This document shows positions 1-5,419 of a DNA stretch of 5,419 bases, piece after piece; the stretch's first letter is position 1; each line of letters opens with the position of its first letter. The notes beneath the pieces are model-generated. The model made no database searches. It worked only from the letters and a program-made list of their open reading frames with translations, and was not told the origin of the DNA. The stretch comes from an uncultured Rhodocyclaceae bacterium (GTDB taxonomy: Bacteria > Pseudomonadota > Gammaproteobacteria > Burkholderiales > Rhodocyclaceae). The stretch is taken from the NCBI GenBank assembly GCA_903930805.1, contig CAIYZZ010000260.1:1-5419 (forward strand), given 5' to 3'. Made by a program: the position numbers and the translations under genes.

Positions 1-68
1 AGGCGTATGTCGATTCGATTAAGCGATATTTTGGCAAGCGCCTGCCGGTGATTCTCACGCGGGGTCAT
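1..68 (-). CDS. Start of an unidentified gene, truncated by the window edge
   Basis: An open frame begins with ATG at 68-66 and stays open for 22 codons to the window edge, beginning MTPRENHRQALAKISLN. A good Shine-Dalgarno, AGGA at 78-75, sits 6 bases before the ATG. The start lies only 24 bases after the mtfA stop on the same strand, so it would be the third gene of an exporter-mtfA-X transcript. The visible residues are polar and basic and match no family I recognise; there is no signal peptide or membrane segment in them. Alternatives are a GTG start in another frame of the same strand (near position 57) or a + strand frame running through here into mtfA. I favour the ATG because of its ribosome binding site and position. 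Confidence 0.45.
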   Translation of the reverse strand, partial: MTPRENHRQALAKISLNRIDIR

Positions 69-70
69 AT

Positions 71-94
71 GCCGTCCTGCCAGCGCCGACTTTT
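71..94. repeat. 24-base repeat, copy 1 (after mtfA)
   Basis: This 24-base segment matches 1792-1815 at 22 of 24 positions; the only differences are an adjacent CT/TC swap at bases 7-8. The shared core is GCCAGCGCCGACTTTT on the + strand. On the - strand the copy starts within the mtfA TAA codon, fills nearly the whole spacer to the next start codon, and supplies that gene's AGGA. No good hairpin is visible in this copy. Two copies at the 3' ends of unrelated genes, in the same orientation, suggest a dispersed intergenic repeat. Confidence 0.7.
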
Positions 95-854
95 ATCGGT
101 TCAGCGGATTCTGGCGGTAATACAGACGCAACTCTTCATAGACTGCTGGATACTCTTCCAGCAGTAAGTCGGGTGCTTCGAAAAAGACTTCGCTGGTAAC
201 GGCAAAGAACTCGGCGGGATGCTCGGCGGCGTAGGGGTCGATGGTCGTGTCCTCACCCGCATCGACACGCTGGCAGAAGTCTTCGTAGGCGGGCGCGAAG
301 GCGGCGATCCACGCGGTACGTGTCATGTCGCCATGCAGGGCGGGCATGCCATCGACTTCGCCATTGGTCATGTCGAGCTTGTGGGCGAATTCGTGGATGA
401 CGATGTTGACGTCGCCGACTTCGTTCATGTCCGCGAACCACGATAGCAACACCGGGCCGCCTTCCCAGGCTTCGCCGAGGACCTCATCGTCGAACTCGTG
501 AACGATGCCGGTCTCATCAACCATCTGGCGCGGGATGACGAAGTCGCCGGGATAGACGACGATGCCCACCCAGCCGCGATAGGCGTCGAGGCCCTGGTCG
601 AGGTTGAGGATGGGCAGGCAGGCCTGCAATGCAATGGAAAGCTGTATCGGCGCGGTGAGGACCAGCCCTTGCGCGCCATTCCATTCCTTGTCTGCGATGA
701 ACTGGCGGGCCAGTTCGCGCAGGCGGTGGCGTTCGTCGTCGGTCAGCCGGTCAAGAAATGGCAAAGTGTATTCGGCGGCTTGCCACTGGTCGGCGTCGAT
801 ATCGAGTTGCGCGGCGGCGCGCTGCCGCCGCCAGTCGCGAAAGGCCTTGATCAT
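93..854 (-). CDS. mtfA: MtfA-type zinc-dependent peptidase (M90 family)
   Basis: This 253-residue protein resembles MtfA (YeeI), a soluble cytosolic zinc aminopeptidase that in E. coli binds the glucose repressor Mlc and so influences ptsG expression. The HExxH zinc motif is HEFAHKLD at residues 154-161, and the third ligand is probably Glu215 in PAEFFAV, followed by SEVFFEAPDLL. The N-terminal part carries FLDRLTDDERHRLRELA and the conserved segment near LPILNLDQGLDAY. Its length is close to E. coli MtfA (about 265), with a shorter C-terminal tail. The ATG overlaps the stop of the upstream exporter gene in ATGA (854-851) and no Shine-Dalgarno is visible before it, so translation is probably coupled. 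The frame stays open far upstream, but that part is out-of-frame reading of the exporter gene. Family assignment is firm; a role with Mlc in this organism is inference. Confidence 0.93.
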   Translation of the reverse strand: MIKAFRDWRRQRAAAQLDIDADQWQAAEYTLPFLDRLTDDERHRLRELARQFIADKEWNGAQGLVLTAPIQLSIALQACLPILNLDQGLDAYRGWVGIVVYPGDFVIPRQMVDETGIVHEFDDEVLGEAWEGGPVLLSWFADMNEVGDVNIVIHEFAHKLDMTNGEVDGMPALHGDMTRTAWIAAFAPAYEDFCQRVDAGEDTTIDPYAAEHPAEFFAVTSEVFFEAPDLLLEEYPAVYEELRLYYRQNPLNR

Positions 855-1735
855 CGGCGCGCCGCGATTATCGTCGTGAGAAAGATGCCGCCAAAAATCA
901 GCGCAATGCCGATGAAATGGAAACTCATCAACCGTTCGCCGAGAAATACAGACGCGAGCAGGATGCCGAAGGCCGGCATCAGGTGGATGAACAGGCCGGC
1001 TTTGGATGCGCCTACCTCTTCGACACCTTTGTTCCAGAAAATGAAGCCGAGGAAGGCCGGGAAAATGCCGGCATAGGCAATGGCAGTCCATGCGCCGATG
1101 GAGGCGGTGATATGGCGGCCGTTGGCGATCTCGAGCAGGTAGAACGGGAAGGTGGCGGTCACGCCGATGGCGGCGATGGCGAACAGGAAGGCGAGGGGAT
1201 GCGCGGCCGGGCGTTTGGGCAGCAACAGCGTATAGACCGCCCAGGCGACGACGGAGAGCAGGATCCAGACGTCGCCGAGGTTGAGGGTTAGTTGCAGCAG
1301 AGTGCGCGGATCGCCGCGAGCGATGATGGCGAGCACGCCGGCGAACGAGGCGGCGATGCCGAGCGCTTCGACGGGTTTCAGTCGTTTGCCATGAAAGGCC
1401 CAGGCCAATGCGACGATGACAATGGGGATGAAGGAGTTGAGCAGCAGACCATTGATCGCCTCGGTTTGTTGCAAGCCGACATAGGTCAGCGCGTTGTAGA
1501 GACAGGTGCCGAGGATGCCGAGCAGGGCCAGCCAGCGCCAGCCGGCAAGCAGGATGGCGCGATCGCGCTTGAGGTAGGGCCAGGCCAGGGGCAGCAGGAA
1601 GGCCAGCGCGATGATCCAGCGCCAGAAGGAGAGCGCGATGGGCGGCACCTCGGCACGCATGCCGCGCCCGACGATCCAGTTGCCGGCCCAGAACAGGTTG
1701 GACAGGGTGAGCAGCAGGTAGGGAGATGCCTTCAA
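851..1735 (-). CDS. EamA/DMT-superfamily membrane transporter
   Basis: This 294-residue, very hydrophobic protein has about ten predicted membrane helices arranged as two EamA repeats (roughly residues 6-136 and 152-290). Typical elements are NLFWAGNWIVGR in helix 1, ALTYVGLQQTEAINGLLL in the first repeat, and PAFLGFIFWNKGVEEVGAS then PAFGILLASVFLGERL in the second. Members of this family export amino acids, purines or other metabolites; the substrate cannot be read here. The start is TTG at 1735-1733, supported by GAAGGA five bases upstream; the first ATG, at codon 26, would remove helix 1. The gene starts just after an intrinsic terminator, so it needs readthrough or a promoter I cannot see. 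It overlaps mtfA by 4 bases, implying co-expression. Confidence 0.93.
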   Translation of the reverse strand: MKASPYLLLTLSNLFWAGNWIVGRGMRAEVPPIALSFWRWIIALAFLLPLAWPYLKRDRAILLAGWRWLALLGILGTCLYNALTYVGLQQTEAINGLLLNSFIPIVIVALAWAFHGKRLKPVEALGIAASFAGVLAIIARGDPRTLLQLTLNLGDVWILLSVVAWAVYTLLLPKRPAAHPLAFLFAIAAIGVTATFPFYLLEIANGRHITASIGAWTAIAYAGIFPAFLGFIFWNKGVEEVGASKAGLFIHLMPAFGILLASVFLGERLMSFHFIGIALIFGGIFLTTIIAARR

Positions 1736-1740
1736 GTGCG

Positions 1741-1746
1741 TCCTTC
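1741..1746 (-). promoter_or_regulatory. Ribosome binding site that fixes the TTG start of the exporter
   Basis: GAAGGA on the - strand lies 5 bases before the TTG at 1735. It directly follows the five-T run of the terminator, so the ribosome site and the base of the terminator hairpin are only 6-7 bases apart. Confidence 0.7.
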
Positions 1747-1779
1747 AAAAAGAACGGGGGCTCCGCTAGAGCCCCCGTT
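1747..1779 (-). terminator. Intrinsic terminator after the parvulin gene
   Basis: A perfect 11-base-pair stem (AACGGGGGCTC pairing with GAGCCCCCGTT, 1753-1763 with 1769-1779) closes a 5-base loop at 1764-1768. On the - strand it is followed by C and then five T (1752-1747), the form of a Rho-independent terminator for transcripts coming from the parvulin gene, whose stop is about 40 bases upstream. On the + strand the stem is followed by TTTGTATT, a weaker T-run, and no + strand gene ends here. Confidence 0.88.
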
Positions 1780-1791
1780 TGTATTCGTCGC

Positions 1792-1815
1792 GCCGTCTCG
1801 CCAGCGCCGACTTTT
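1792..1815. repeat. 24-base repeat, copy 2 (after the parvulin gene)
   Basis: This is the second copy of the segment at 71-94, differing at two adjacent bases. It starts three bases after the parvulin stop codon (as read on the - strand) and lies between that stop and the terminator stem. With flanking bases a weak imperfect hairpin, GTC-GCGC pairing with GCGC-c-GAC and then five T, can be drawn on the + strand; copy 1 lacks the left arm, so folding is not a shared property. Confidence 0.7.
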
Positions 1816-1818
1816 TGC

Positions 1819-2640
1819 TTACTCGACTTTAGCTTTGGCGCGCAGGGCGAGGATATGCTTCTCGACGGCTTGCTGACGCATGCGCTGGATGATTTGCGGT
1901 TTGACATCGTCGAAAGCCGGTGCCTTCAATTCACGCACGTCCTCGAGCAGGATGATATGCCAGCCAAAGTTGCTCTGCACGGGTGCTTCCGTGTATCTGC
2001 CTTTGTCGAGCTTGGCCATCGCATCGGAAAATGCCGGTACATAGCTGGCCTTGTTGGCCCAGCCGAGTTCGCCGCCACGATCCTTGGAACCTGGATCTTT
2101 GGATGCCTTGGCGAGTTCTTCGAATTTCTCACCCTTCTTGAGGCGATCGATGATGTCCTTGGCTTCGCCTTCTTTCTCTACGAGGATGTGGCGGGCCTTG
2201 TATTCCTTGTCGCCAAGGTTCGCCTTGATCGCCTCATATTCGCGCTTCACTTCGTCATCGGAAATTTTGACGCCACGAGCAAATTCGTTGAGATAGGCAC
2301 CGATCAGCACGCCTTGACGGGCAATCTCAAGCTGGTTTTGCACGTCAGATTTCTTTTCAACGCCTTTTTTCAGCGCTTCCTGGGCCAGCACTTCGCGGCG
2401 CACCAGTTCTTCGCGCACCGCAGCTTGCAGTTCTGGCGTATTGGCCTGGCCTTGAGCCAGTTGGTTGGCCATCAGGACTTCCGCGCGGCTGACGGGAATG
2501 GCCTTGCCATTGACTGTGGCGACTGTGGCGACCGTTTTGCCGGTGGCAGCTGGCGGGGTTTTGTCGGCGGCGAATGAAGGAGCAACGGTAAACGCAGCCG
2601 TGAGGGCAATCAGAGAGGTGGAGAGCAGTGCGCGTTTCAT
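1819..2640 (-). CDS. Secreted PpiC-type (parvulin) peptidyl-prolyl isomerase
   Basis: This 273-residue protein has a clear Sec signal peptide: MKR, a hydrophobic stretch to about residue 20, and a likely signal peptidase I cut after SFA (residue 24). No lipobox cysteine is present, so it should be soluble in the periplasm. Residues about 40-140 form a helical SurA/PrsA-like N-terminal region beginning VATVNGKAIPVSRAEV. The parvulin domain spans about 146-236, with ARHILV (149-154), FEELAKASKDPGSKDRGGEL (from 173), GW at 193-194 and FGWHIILLEDV (225-235). A charged helical tail follows. Such proteins catalyse proline cis-trans isomerisation and assist folding of exported proteins. The ATG has AGGA five bases upstream. 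A 40-base gap separates it from bolA, and a strong terminator follows. It is not the short cytosolic PpiC of E. coli, so I give no symbol. Confidence 0.94.
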   Translation of the reverse strand: MKRALLSTSLIALTAAFTVAPSFAADKTPPAATGKTVATVATVNGKAIPVSRAEVLMANQLAQGQANTPELQAAVREELVRREVLAQEALKKGVEKKSDVQNQLEIARQGVLIGAYLNEFARGVKISDDEVKREYEAIKANLGDKEYKARHILVEKEGEAKDIIDRLKKGEKFEELAKASKDPGSKDRGGELGWANKASYVPAFSDAMAKLDKGRYTEAPVQSNFGWHIILLEDVRELKAPAFDDVKPQIIQRMRQQAVEKHILALRAKAKVE

Positions 2641-2680
2641 GGGGTTCCTGGTCTGAGGGGGTTAGGTTGTCAGGTTGTTG

Positions 2681-2938
2681 CTAGGGTTGAACTTCTTCGG
2701 GAGTCTTGGCTGTAATGCTGAGGGCATGAATGCCCTTCTGCATCAGATCGCCAACGGCATCATACACCAGCCTATGGCGCTGCATGGTGGAGAGATCGGT
2801 AAAGCGTGTGGAAATAATATTCACCACAAAGTGGCCGCCCTCCCTGGCGCCGGCATGGCCGGCATGCCGGGCGCTGTCGTCGCGGATATCAAGTCTGGCT
2901 GGGGCAAGTGGTGCCAGCCGCTCGCGCAGAATTTCCAT
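2681..2938 (-). CDS. bolA: BolA-family protein
   Basis: This is a protein of 85 residues, or 86 if the GTG one codon upstream is used, near the usual BolA size. Conserved BolA features are RDDSARHAGHAGAREGGHF, FVVNIISTRF, the basic TMQRHRLVYDAVGDL helix and IHALSI near the C-terminus. BolA proteins work with monothiol glutaredoxins in iron-sulfur cluster handling and, in enterobacteria, affect cell shape and stress responses; the HAGH histidine region is associated with cluster binding. The gene starts inside the end of yciI: the yciI TGA and the bolA ATG share one base in TGATG, so translation is probably coupled. The nearest Shine-Dalgarno-like AAGG lies 10 bases before the GTG and 13 before the ATG, so the start choice stays open. 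Which BolA subgroup it belongs to cannot be settled by eye. Confidence 0.92.
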   Translation of the reverse strand: MEILRERLAPLAPARLDIRDDSARHAGHAGAREGGHFVVNIISTRFTDLSTMQRHRLVYDAVGDLMQKGIHALSITAKTPEEVQP

Positions 2939-3240
2939 CACGTTGGGAAAACCTTTTTGAAGGGTTTGACGGTGACCAGACCATAGACACCGGCGGCAAC
3001 ATAGGGGTCGGTTGCCGCCCAGGCTTTCGCTTCATCGAGCGAGGCGAATTCGGCGACGATCAGACTGCCGGAAAATCCGGCGGGGCCAGGATCGGGACTG
3101 TCGATGGCGGGGCAGGGGCCGGCCAGTATCAGCCGCCCTGCAGCCTGCAGCGCATGCAGGCGTTCAAGATGGGAAGGGCGGGCGGCAAGGCGTTTGTCCA
3201 GCGTGCCGGGGGTATCTTCAGCTTGGATCATGTAGAGCAT
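2938..3240 (-). CDS. yciI: YciI family protein
   Basis: This 100-residue protein strongly resembles E. coli and Haemophilus YciI (98 residues): the N-terminal strand [18 protein letters not shown], His24 in [40 protein letters not shown] and a VKPFKKVF ending. YciI proteins have a ferredoxin-like fold with a putative His/Asp active site (His24 and Asp78 of DPY are conserved), but their biochemical role is poorly known. The ATG follows the yciB stop with no gap (TGAATG), and a strong Shine-Dalgarno, AAGGAAGG at 3255-3248, lies within the last codons of yciB, 7 bases upstream. The stop overlaps the bolA start. Its position between yciB and bolA suggests a shared mRNA; the functional link is unknown. 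Confidence 0.93.
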   Translation of the reverse strand: MLYMIQAEDTPGTLDKRLAARPSHLERLHALQAAGRLILAGPCPAIDSPDPGPAGFSGSLIVAEFASLDEAKAWAATDPYVAAGVYGLVTVKPFKKVFPT

Positions 3241-3780
3241 TCAGGAACCTTCCTTCTCTTCAACATATTTTGCAAGCATCAACCCCTGGACGACGATGAA
3301 GGCAAACATTAACCCCATGCCGCCGAAGAGCTTGAAATTGACCCAGTCGGCTTCGCTGTAGTTGCTGGCAACGTAGAGGTTGAGTCCGCCCATCATCACG
3401 AAGAAACCGGCCCAGGCGAGGTTGAGGCGCACCCATAACGGCTCGGGCAGGCTGACCTGTGCCTCGAGCATGGTGCGTATCAGGTTCTTTTTGAGCAGCA
3501 GGGGTGATCCGAGCAGAACCGTGGCAAAGAGCCAATAGAGCACGGTCGGCTTCCATTTGATGAAGGTCGGGTCGCGCAGGAAGAGCGTCATGCCGCCAAA
3601 GACGACAATCAGGCCGAAGCTGACCCACAACATCTTGTCCGCCTTGCCGTGACGGAAATGCACCCAGACAATCTGCGCTACCGTTGCAGCGATGGCGACG
3701 CCGGTAGCGACGTAAATGTCCGAAAACTTGTACGCGGCGAAAAACAGGATGACGGGGAAGAGATCGAAAAAGAATTTCAT
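3241..3780 (-). CDS. yciB: YciB/IspZ inner-membrane septation protein A
   Basis: The protein is 179 residues, the same length as E. coli YciB as I recall it. It has about five hydrophobic helices and the family landmarks [71 protein letters not shown] and [13 protein letters not shown]. YciB is an inner-membrane protein linked to cell division and envelope integrity through interactions with elongation and division proteins; Shigella ispZ is needed for intercellular spread. The ATG at 3780 is chosen because it gives the canonical N-terminus; an upstream in-frame ATG would add 40 residues that are the msrB 3' end read in another frame. The start is 11 bases after the msrB stop, and no good Shine-Dalgarno is present in that gap, so expression may depend on coupling to msrB. 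Confidence 0.95.
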   Translation of the reverse strand: MKFFFDLFPVILFFAAYKFSDIYVATGVAIAATVAQIVWVHFRHGKADKMLWVSFGLIVVFGGMTLFLRDPTFIKWKPTVLYWLFATVLLGSPLLLKKNLIRTMLEAQVSLPEPLWVRLNLAWAGFFVMMGGLNLYVASNYSEADWVNFKLFGGMGLMFAFIVVQGLMLAKYVEEKEGS

Positions 3781-3791
3781 GGCCGGGGAGT

Positions 3792-4205
3792 TTACTTGCG
3801 TTCCAGCTTCAGCGAAACGGAATTGATGCAGTAGCGCAGGCCGGTAGGGTCTGGCCCGTCGGGAAAGACATGGCCAAGGTGGGCACCACAATGCCGGCAC
3901 ATGACTTCGGTGCGGTGCATGCCTTGGCTGGAGTCTTCTGCCTCAGCAATGTTTTCGGCAATTTGTGGCTGCCAGAAACTGGGCCAGCCGCAGCCGGCAT
4001 CGAACTTGTGGTCGGCGCAGAACAGCGGTGCGCCGCAACAGGTGCAGGCATAAATGCCCGGATCAACACAATTCCAGTATTCGCCAGTGAAGGGCCGCTC
4101 GGTGCCTTTCTGGCGCGTGACGTAATATTGTTCGGGGGTCAGGCGCTTACGCCACTCGGCATCGCCGATTTTGGGTGGGTTGCCCTGCTTATAATCGTTG
4201 CTCAT
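3792..4205 (-). CDS. msrB: Peptide-methionine (R)-S-oxide reductase MsrB
   Basis: This 137-residue protein reduces the R epimer of methionine sulfoxide in proteins, using thioredoxin. All diagnostic residues are present: two zinc-binding CxxC pairs (Cys54/Cys57 in YACTCCG and Cys103/Cys106 in [11 protein letters not shown]), GCGWPSFW with Cys72 at the usual recycling position, [11 protein letters not shown], and the catalytic cysteine Cys126 in [11 protein letters not shown]. No signal peptide is seen, so it should act in the cytosol. The ATG at 4205 gives the typical N-terminus [13 protein letters not shown]; a longer frame adds 23 residues that fall over the dadA start and lack family character. 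The Shine-Dalgarno is weak (GAGA about 7 bases upstream). It is the first gene of the five-gene leftward run and is divergent from dadA with only 20 bases between start codons. Confidence 0.96.
   Translation of the reverse strand: MSNDYKQGNPPKIGDAEWRKRLTPEQYYVTRQKGTERPFTGEYWNCVDPGIYACTCCGAPLFCADHKFDAGCGWPSFWQPQIAENIAEAEDSSQGMHRTEVMCRHCGAHLGHVFPDGPDPTGLRYCINSVSLKLERK
4190..4195 (+). promoter_or_regulatory. Candidate -10 box for dadA
   Basis: A perfect TATAAT lies 30 bases before the dadA ATG, inside codons 4-6 of msrB on the other strand. It would place the transcript start near 4202 with a leader of about 24 bases. No recognisable -35 hexamer occurs at 15-19 bases spacing, so it would be weak or activator-dependent. 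It is a candidate only; short AT-rich matches can be chance. Confidence 0.35.
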
Positions 4206-4225
4206 TGTTTTCTCTGGATACTGGA

Positions 4226-5419
4226 ATGCGTATTGTAGTGCTGGGTGCGGGTTTGATTGGCGTTGCCTCGGCATGGTTCCTTGCCGAAGACGGCCATGAG
4301 GTTACCGTGGTTGACCGGCAACCCGGTCCGGCCCTTGAGACCAGCCATGCCAACGGCGGACAGATATCCACAAGTCATGCCGAGCCTTGGGCCAACCCGG
4401 CCGCGCCCATGAAGATACTGCAGTGGCTCGGGCGGGAAGATTCGCCGCTGTTGTGGCGTTTGCGTGCCGATCCGGCTCAATGGGCATGGGGCCTGCGTTT
4501 CCTGCGCGAATGCACGCCCACGCGCACGCGCGCCAACATCCGGGCGATCCTGGCCCTGGCGCTCGACAGCCGGGCGCGGCTGAAAGTGCTACGCCAGACA
4601 TTGGGCCTCGAGTATGACGCCCGGTCGCTTGGCATCCTGCATTTCTATACCGATGAAGCCGAGTTTGCTCATGCCATCCCGCAGGCGGCTTTGATGCGTG
4701 AGTTTGGTTGTGATCGTGTTGTCAGGACGGCTGCCGAATGCCTCACCATCGAACCTGCCCTGGCTCATTCGGCTGCCCCCATCGTCGGTGGCACCTATAC
4801 GTCCGACGACGAATCGGGCGATGCCCATTACTTCACGACAGCGCTGGCGGAGCGTTGTGTCGCGCGCGGCGTGCAGTTTCTCTATGGCACGGCGGTGGTT
4901 GCGCTTGACGCAGCGGGCGGTCGTCTCGCGGCGATCCGCCTTACTGGCGGCGCCAGCCTCTGTCCGGATGCCTGTGTTGTGGCTTGTGGCAGCTATACCC
5001 CCTTGCTGCTGCGACCGCTCGGCATTTCTGTTCCTGTTTATCCGGCCAAAGGTTATTCGATCACGGTGCCCGTGGCACCTGGAGGTCCTGCGCCAGAGGT
5101 CAGTCTTACCGACGATGGCGCCAAATTGGTCATTTCGCGACTGGGCCAGCGTCTGCGCGTGGCGGGTACAGCGGAATTCACCGGCTACGATACGGCGCTG
5201 AATGCCGCGCGCATCGATGCGCTGCTACGTCGAACGCGACAGATCTTTCCGCAATTGGAAATGAGTGAAGATGCCGTAGAACGCTGGGCCGGACTGCGCC
5301 CGGCTACGCCGAGCAACGTGCCGATCATCGGATCGACACGCATTGCCAACCTCTATCTCAATACCGGTCATGGCACGCTGGGTTGGACGATGTCAGTCGG
5401 TTCTGGCCGCCTGCTCGCC
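4226..5419 (+). CDS. dadA: D-amino-acid dehydrogenase, DadA type (3' end outside window)
   Basis: The frame starts at ATG 4226 and is open to the window end, giving 398 codons with no stop. DadA is an FAD-dependent, membrane-associated dehydrogenase that oxidatively deaminates D-amino acids such as D-alanine and passes electrons to the respiratory chain. Visible motifs are the N-terminal Rossmann GAGLIG (residues 7-12) with Asp30 ending strand 2, [10 protein letters not shown] (39-48), a substrate-domain segment [11 protein letters not shown] (270-280), [12 protein letters not shown] (311-322), [16 protein letters not shown] (354-369) and the C-terminal FAD motif [16 protein letters not shown] (379-394). 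E. coli DadA has about 432 residues, so roughly 20-35 are missing. A GGA about 7 bases upstream is a weak ribosome site. No alanine racemase gene (dadX) is visible; it could follow outside the window. The preferred substrate cannot be read. Confidence 0.94.
   Translation, partial: MRIVVLGAGLIGVASAWFLAEDGHEVTVVDRQPGPALETSHANGGQISTSHAEPWANPAAPMKILQWLGREDSPLLWRLRADPAQWAWGLRFLRECTPTRTRANIRAILALALDSRARLKVLRQTLGLEYDARSLGILHFYTDEAEFAHAIPQAALMREFGCDRVVRTAAECLTIEPALAHSAAPIVGGTYTSDDESGDAHYFTTALAERCVARGVQFLYGTAVVALDAAGGRLAAIRLTGGASLCPDACVVACGSYTPLLLRPLGISVPVYPAKGYSITVPVAPGGPAPEVSLTDDGAKLVISRLGQRLRVAGTAEFTGYDTALNAARIDALLRRTRQIFPQLEMSEDAVERWAGLRPATPSNVPIIGSTRIANLYLNTGHGTLGWTMSVGSGRLLA
4232..4237 (-). promoter_or_regulatory. 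Weak candidate -10 box for the msrB operon
   Basis: TACAAT on the - strand lies 26 bases before the msrB ATG, within the first codons of dadA. It differs from consensus at one position, but no good -35 lies at normal spacing. It is listed because the intergenic gap is too short to hold a promoter, so the msrB promoter must be in this neighbourhood or further inside dadA. Confidence 0.18.

Noticed and set aside
1785..1817. Possible + strand terminator formed by copy 2 of the repeat followed by five T
   Set aside because: The stem is imperfect (a bulge and a 10-base loop), copy 1 lacks the left arm, and no + strand gene ends here.
498..1876. Several + strand frames of 120-190 codons opposite mtfA and the exporter
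   Set aside because: They arise from codon bias in GC-rich genes on the other strand; the glycine/glutamine/aspartate-rich translations match nothing and the opposite strand carries well-defined families.
93..1907. A single 604-codon open frame on the - strand covering mtfA and continuing upstream
   Set aside because: Only the last 253 codons are mtfA. The upstream part is arginine/histidine/proline-rich out-of-frame reading of the exporter gene and the terminator region, so this is not a fusion protein.
2518..2538. Short tandem repeat of GACTGTGGC near the start of the parvulin gene
   Set aside because: Two units only, encoding the VATVATV strand just after the signal peptide; too short to be a meaningful repeat.
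1726..2577. A 283-codon + strand frame opposite the parvulin gene
   Set aside because: It is the antisense shadow of a lysine/glutamate-rich gene, giving phenylalanine/leucine-rich low-information sequence with no family resemblance and no ribosome site. The - strand frame has a signal peptide and complete parvulin motifs.
2641..2680. Possible promoter or terminator in the 40-base bolA/parvulin gap
   Set aside because: Apart from the AGGA ribosome site and a short repeated CAACCT, there are no credible -35/-10 boxes and no hairpin with a T-run.
2859..2870. Perfect 12-base palindrome CCGGCATGCCGG inside bolA, next to a further GCCGGC
   Set aside because: It encodes the conserved HAGH region of BolA, so the codons explain it. 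It is not followed by a T-run and lies mid-gene.
3136..3162. Clustered CTGCAG and GCATGC hexamers within yciI
   Set aside because: They come from the codons for the conserved HALQAAG segment and do not form a stable extended hairpin or a regular array.

Overview
The window reads as an ordinary chromosomal stretch of a GC-rich proteobacterium, most likely a betaproteobacterium (Rhodocyclales or Nitrosomonadales type). This is inferred from the style of the proteins and the clustering of yciB, yciI, bolA and a secreted parvulin; no rRNA or other phylogenetic marker is present. Coding density is very high. There is no RNA gene, insertion sequence, CRISPR array, phage gene or toxin-antitoxin pair, and no gene-free stretch over about 100 bases.

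Right part (4226-5419, + strand): a D-amino-acid dehydrogenase of the DadA type, cut by the window end just after its C-terminal FAD-binding motif. Only 20 bases separate its ATG from the divergent ATG of msrB, so each gene's promoter probably lies inside the first codons of the other.

Middle part (1819-4205, - strand, transcribed right to left): a compact five-gene run, msrB > yciB > yciI > bolA > secreted PpiC-type parvulin. The first four are joined by gaps of 11 and 0 bases and a stop/start overlap; a 40-base gap precedes the parvulin. A strong intrinsic terminator (1747-1779) closes the run. The products cover methionine sulfoxide repair, an inner-membrane septation/envelope protein, a small YciI protein, a BolA-type protein and a periplasmic folding factor, which suggests a housekeeping or stress cluster rather than one pathway.

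Left part (1-1735, - strand): a ten-helix EamA/DMT-family exporter that starts with TTG immediately after that terminator, overlapped by 4 bases (ATGA) with mtfA, an M90-family zinc peptidase. After mtfA a further gene seems to begin at 68 and leaves the window.

The most unusual non-coding signals are a near-identical 24-base repeat placed just after the stop codons of both mtfA and the parvulin gene, the terminator that touches the Shine-Dalgarno of the exporter gene, and the 20-base msrB/dadA divergent gap. I see no convincing undescribed multi-gene system here.
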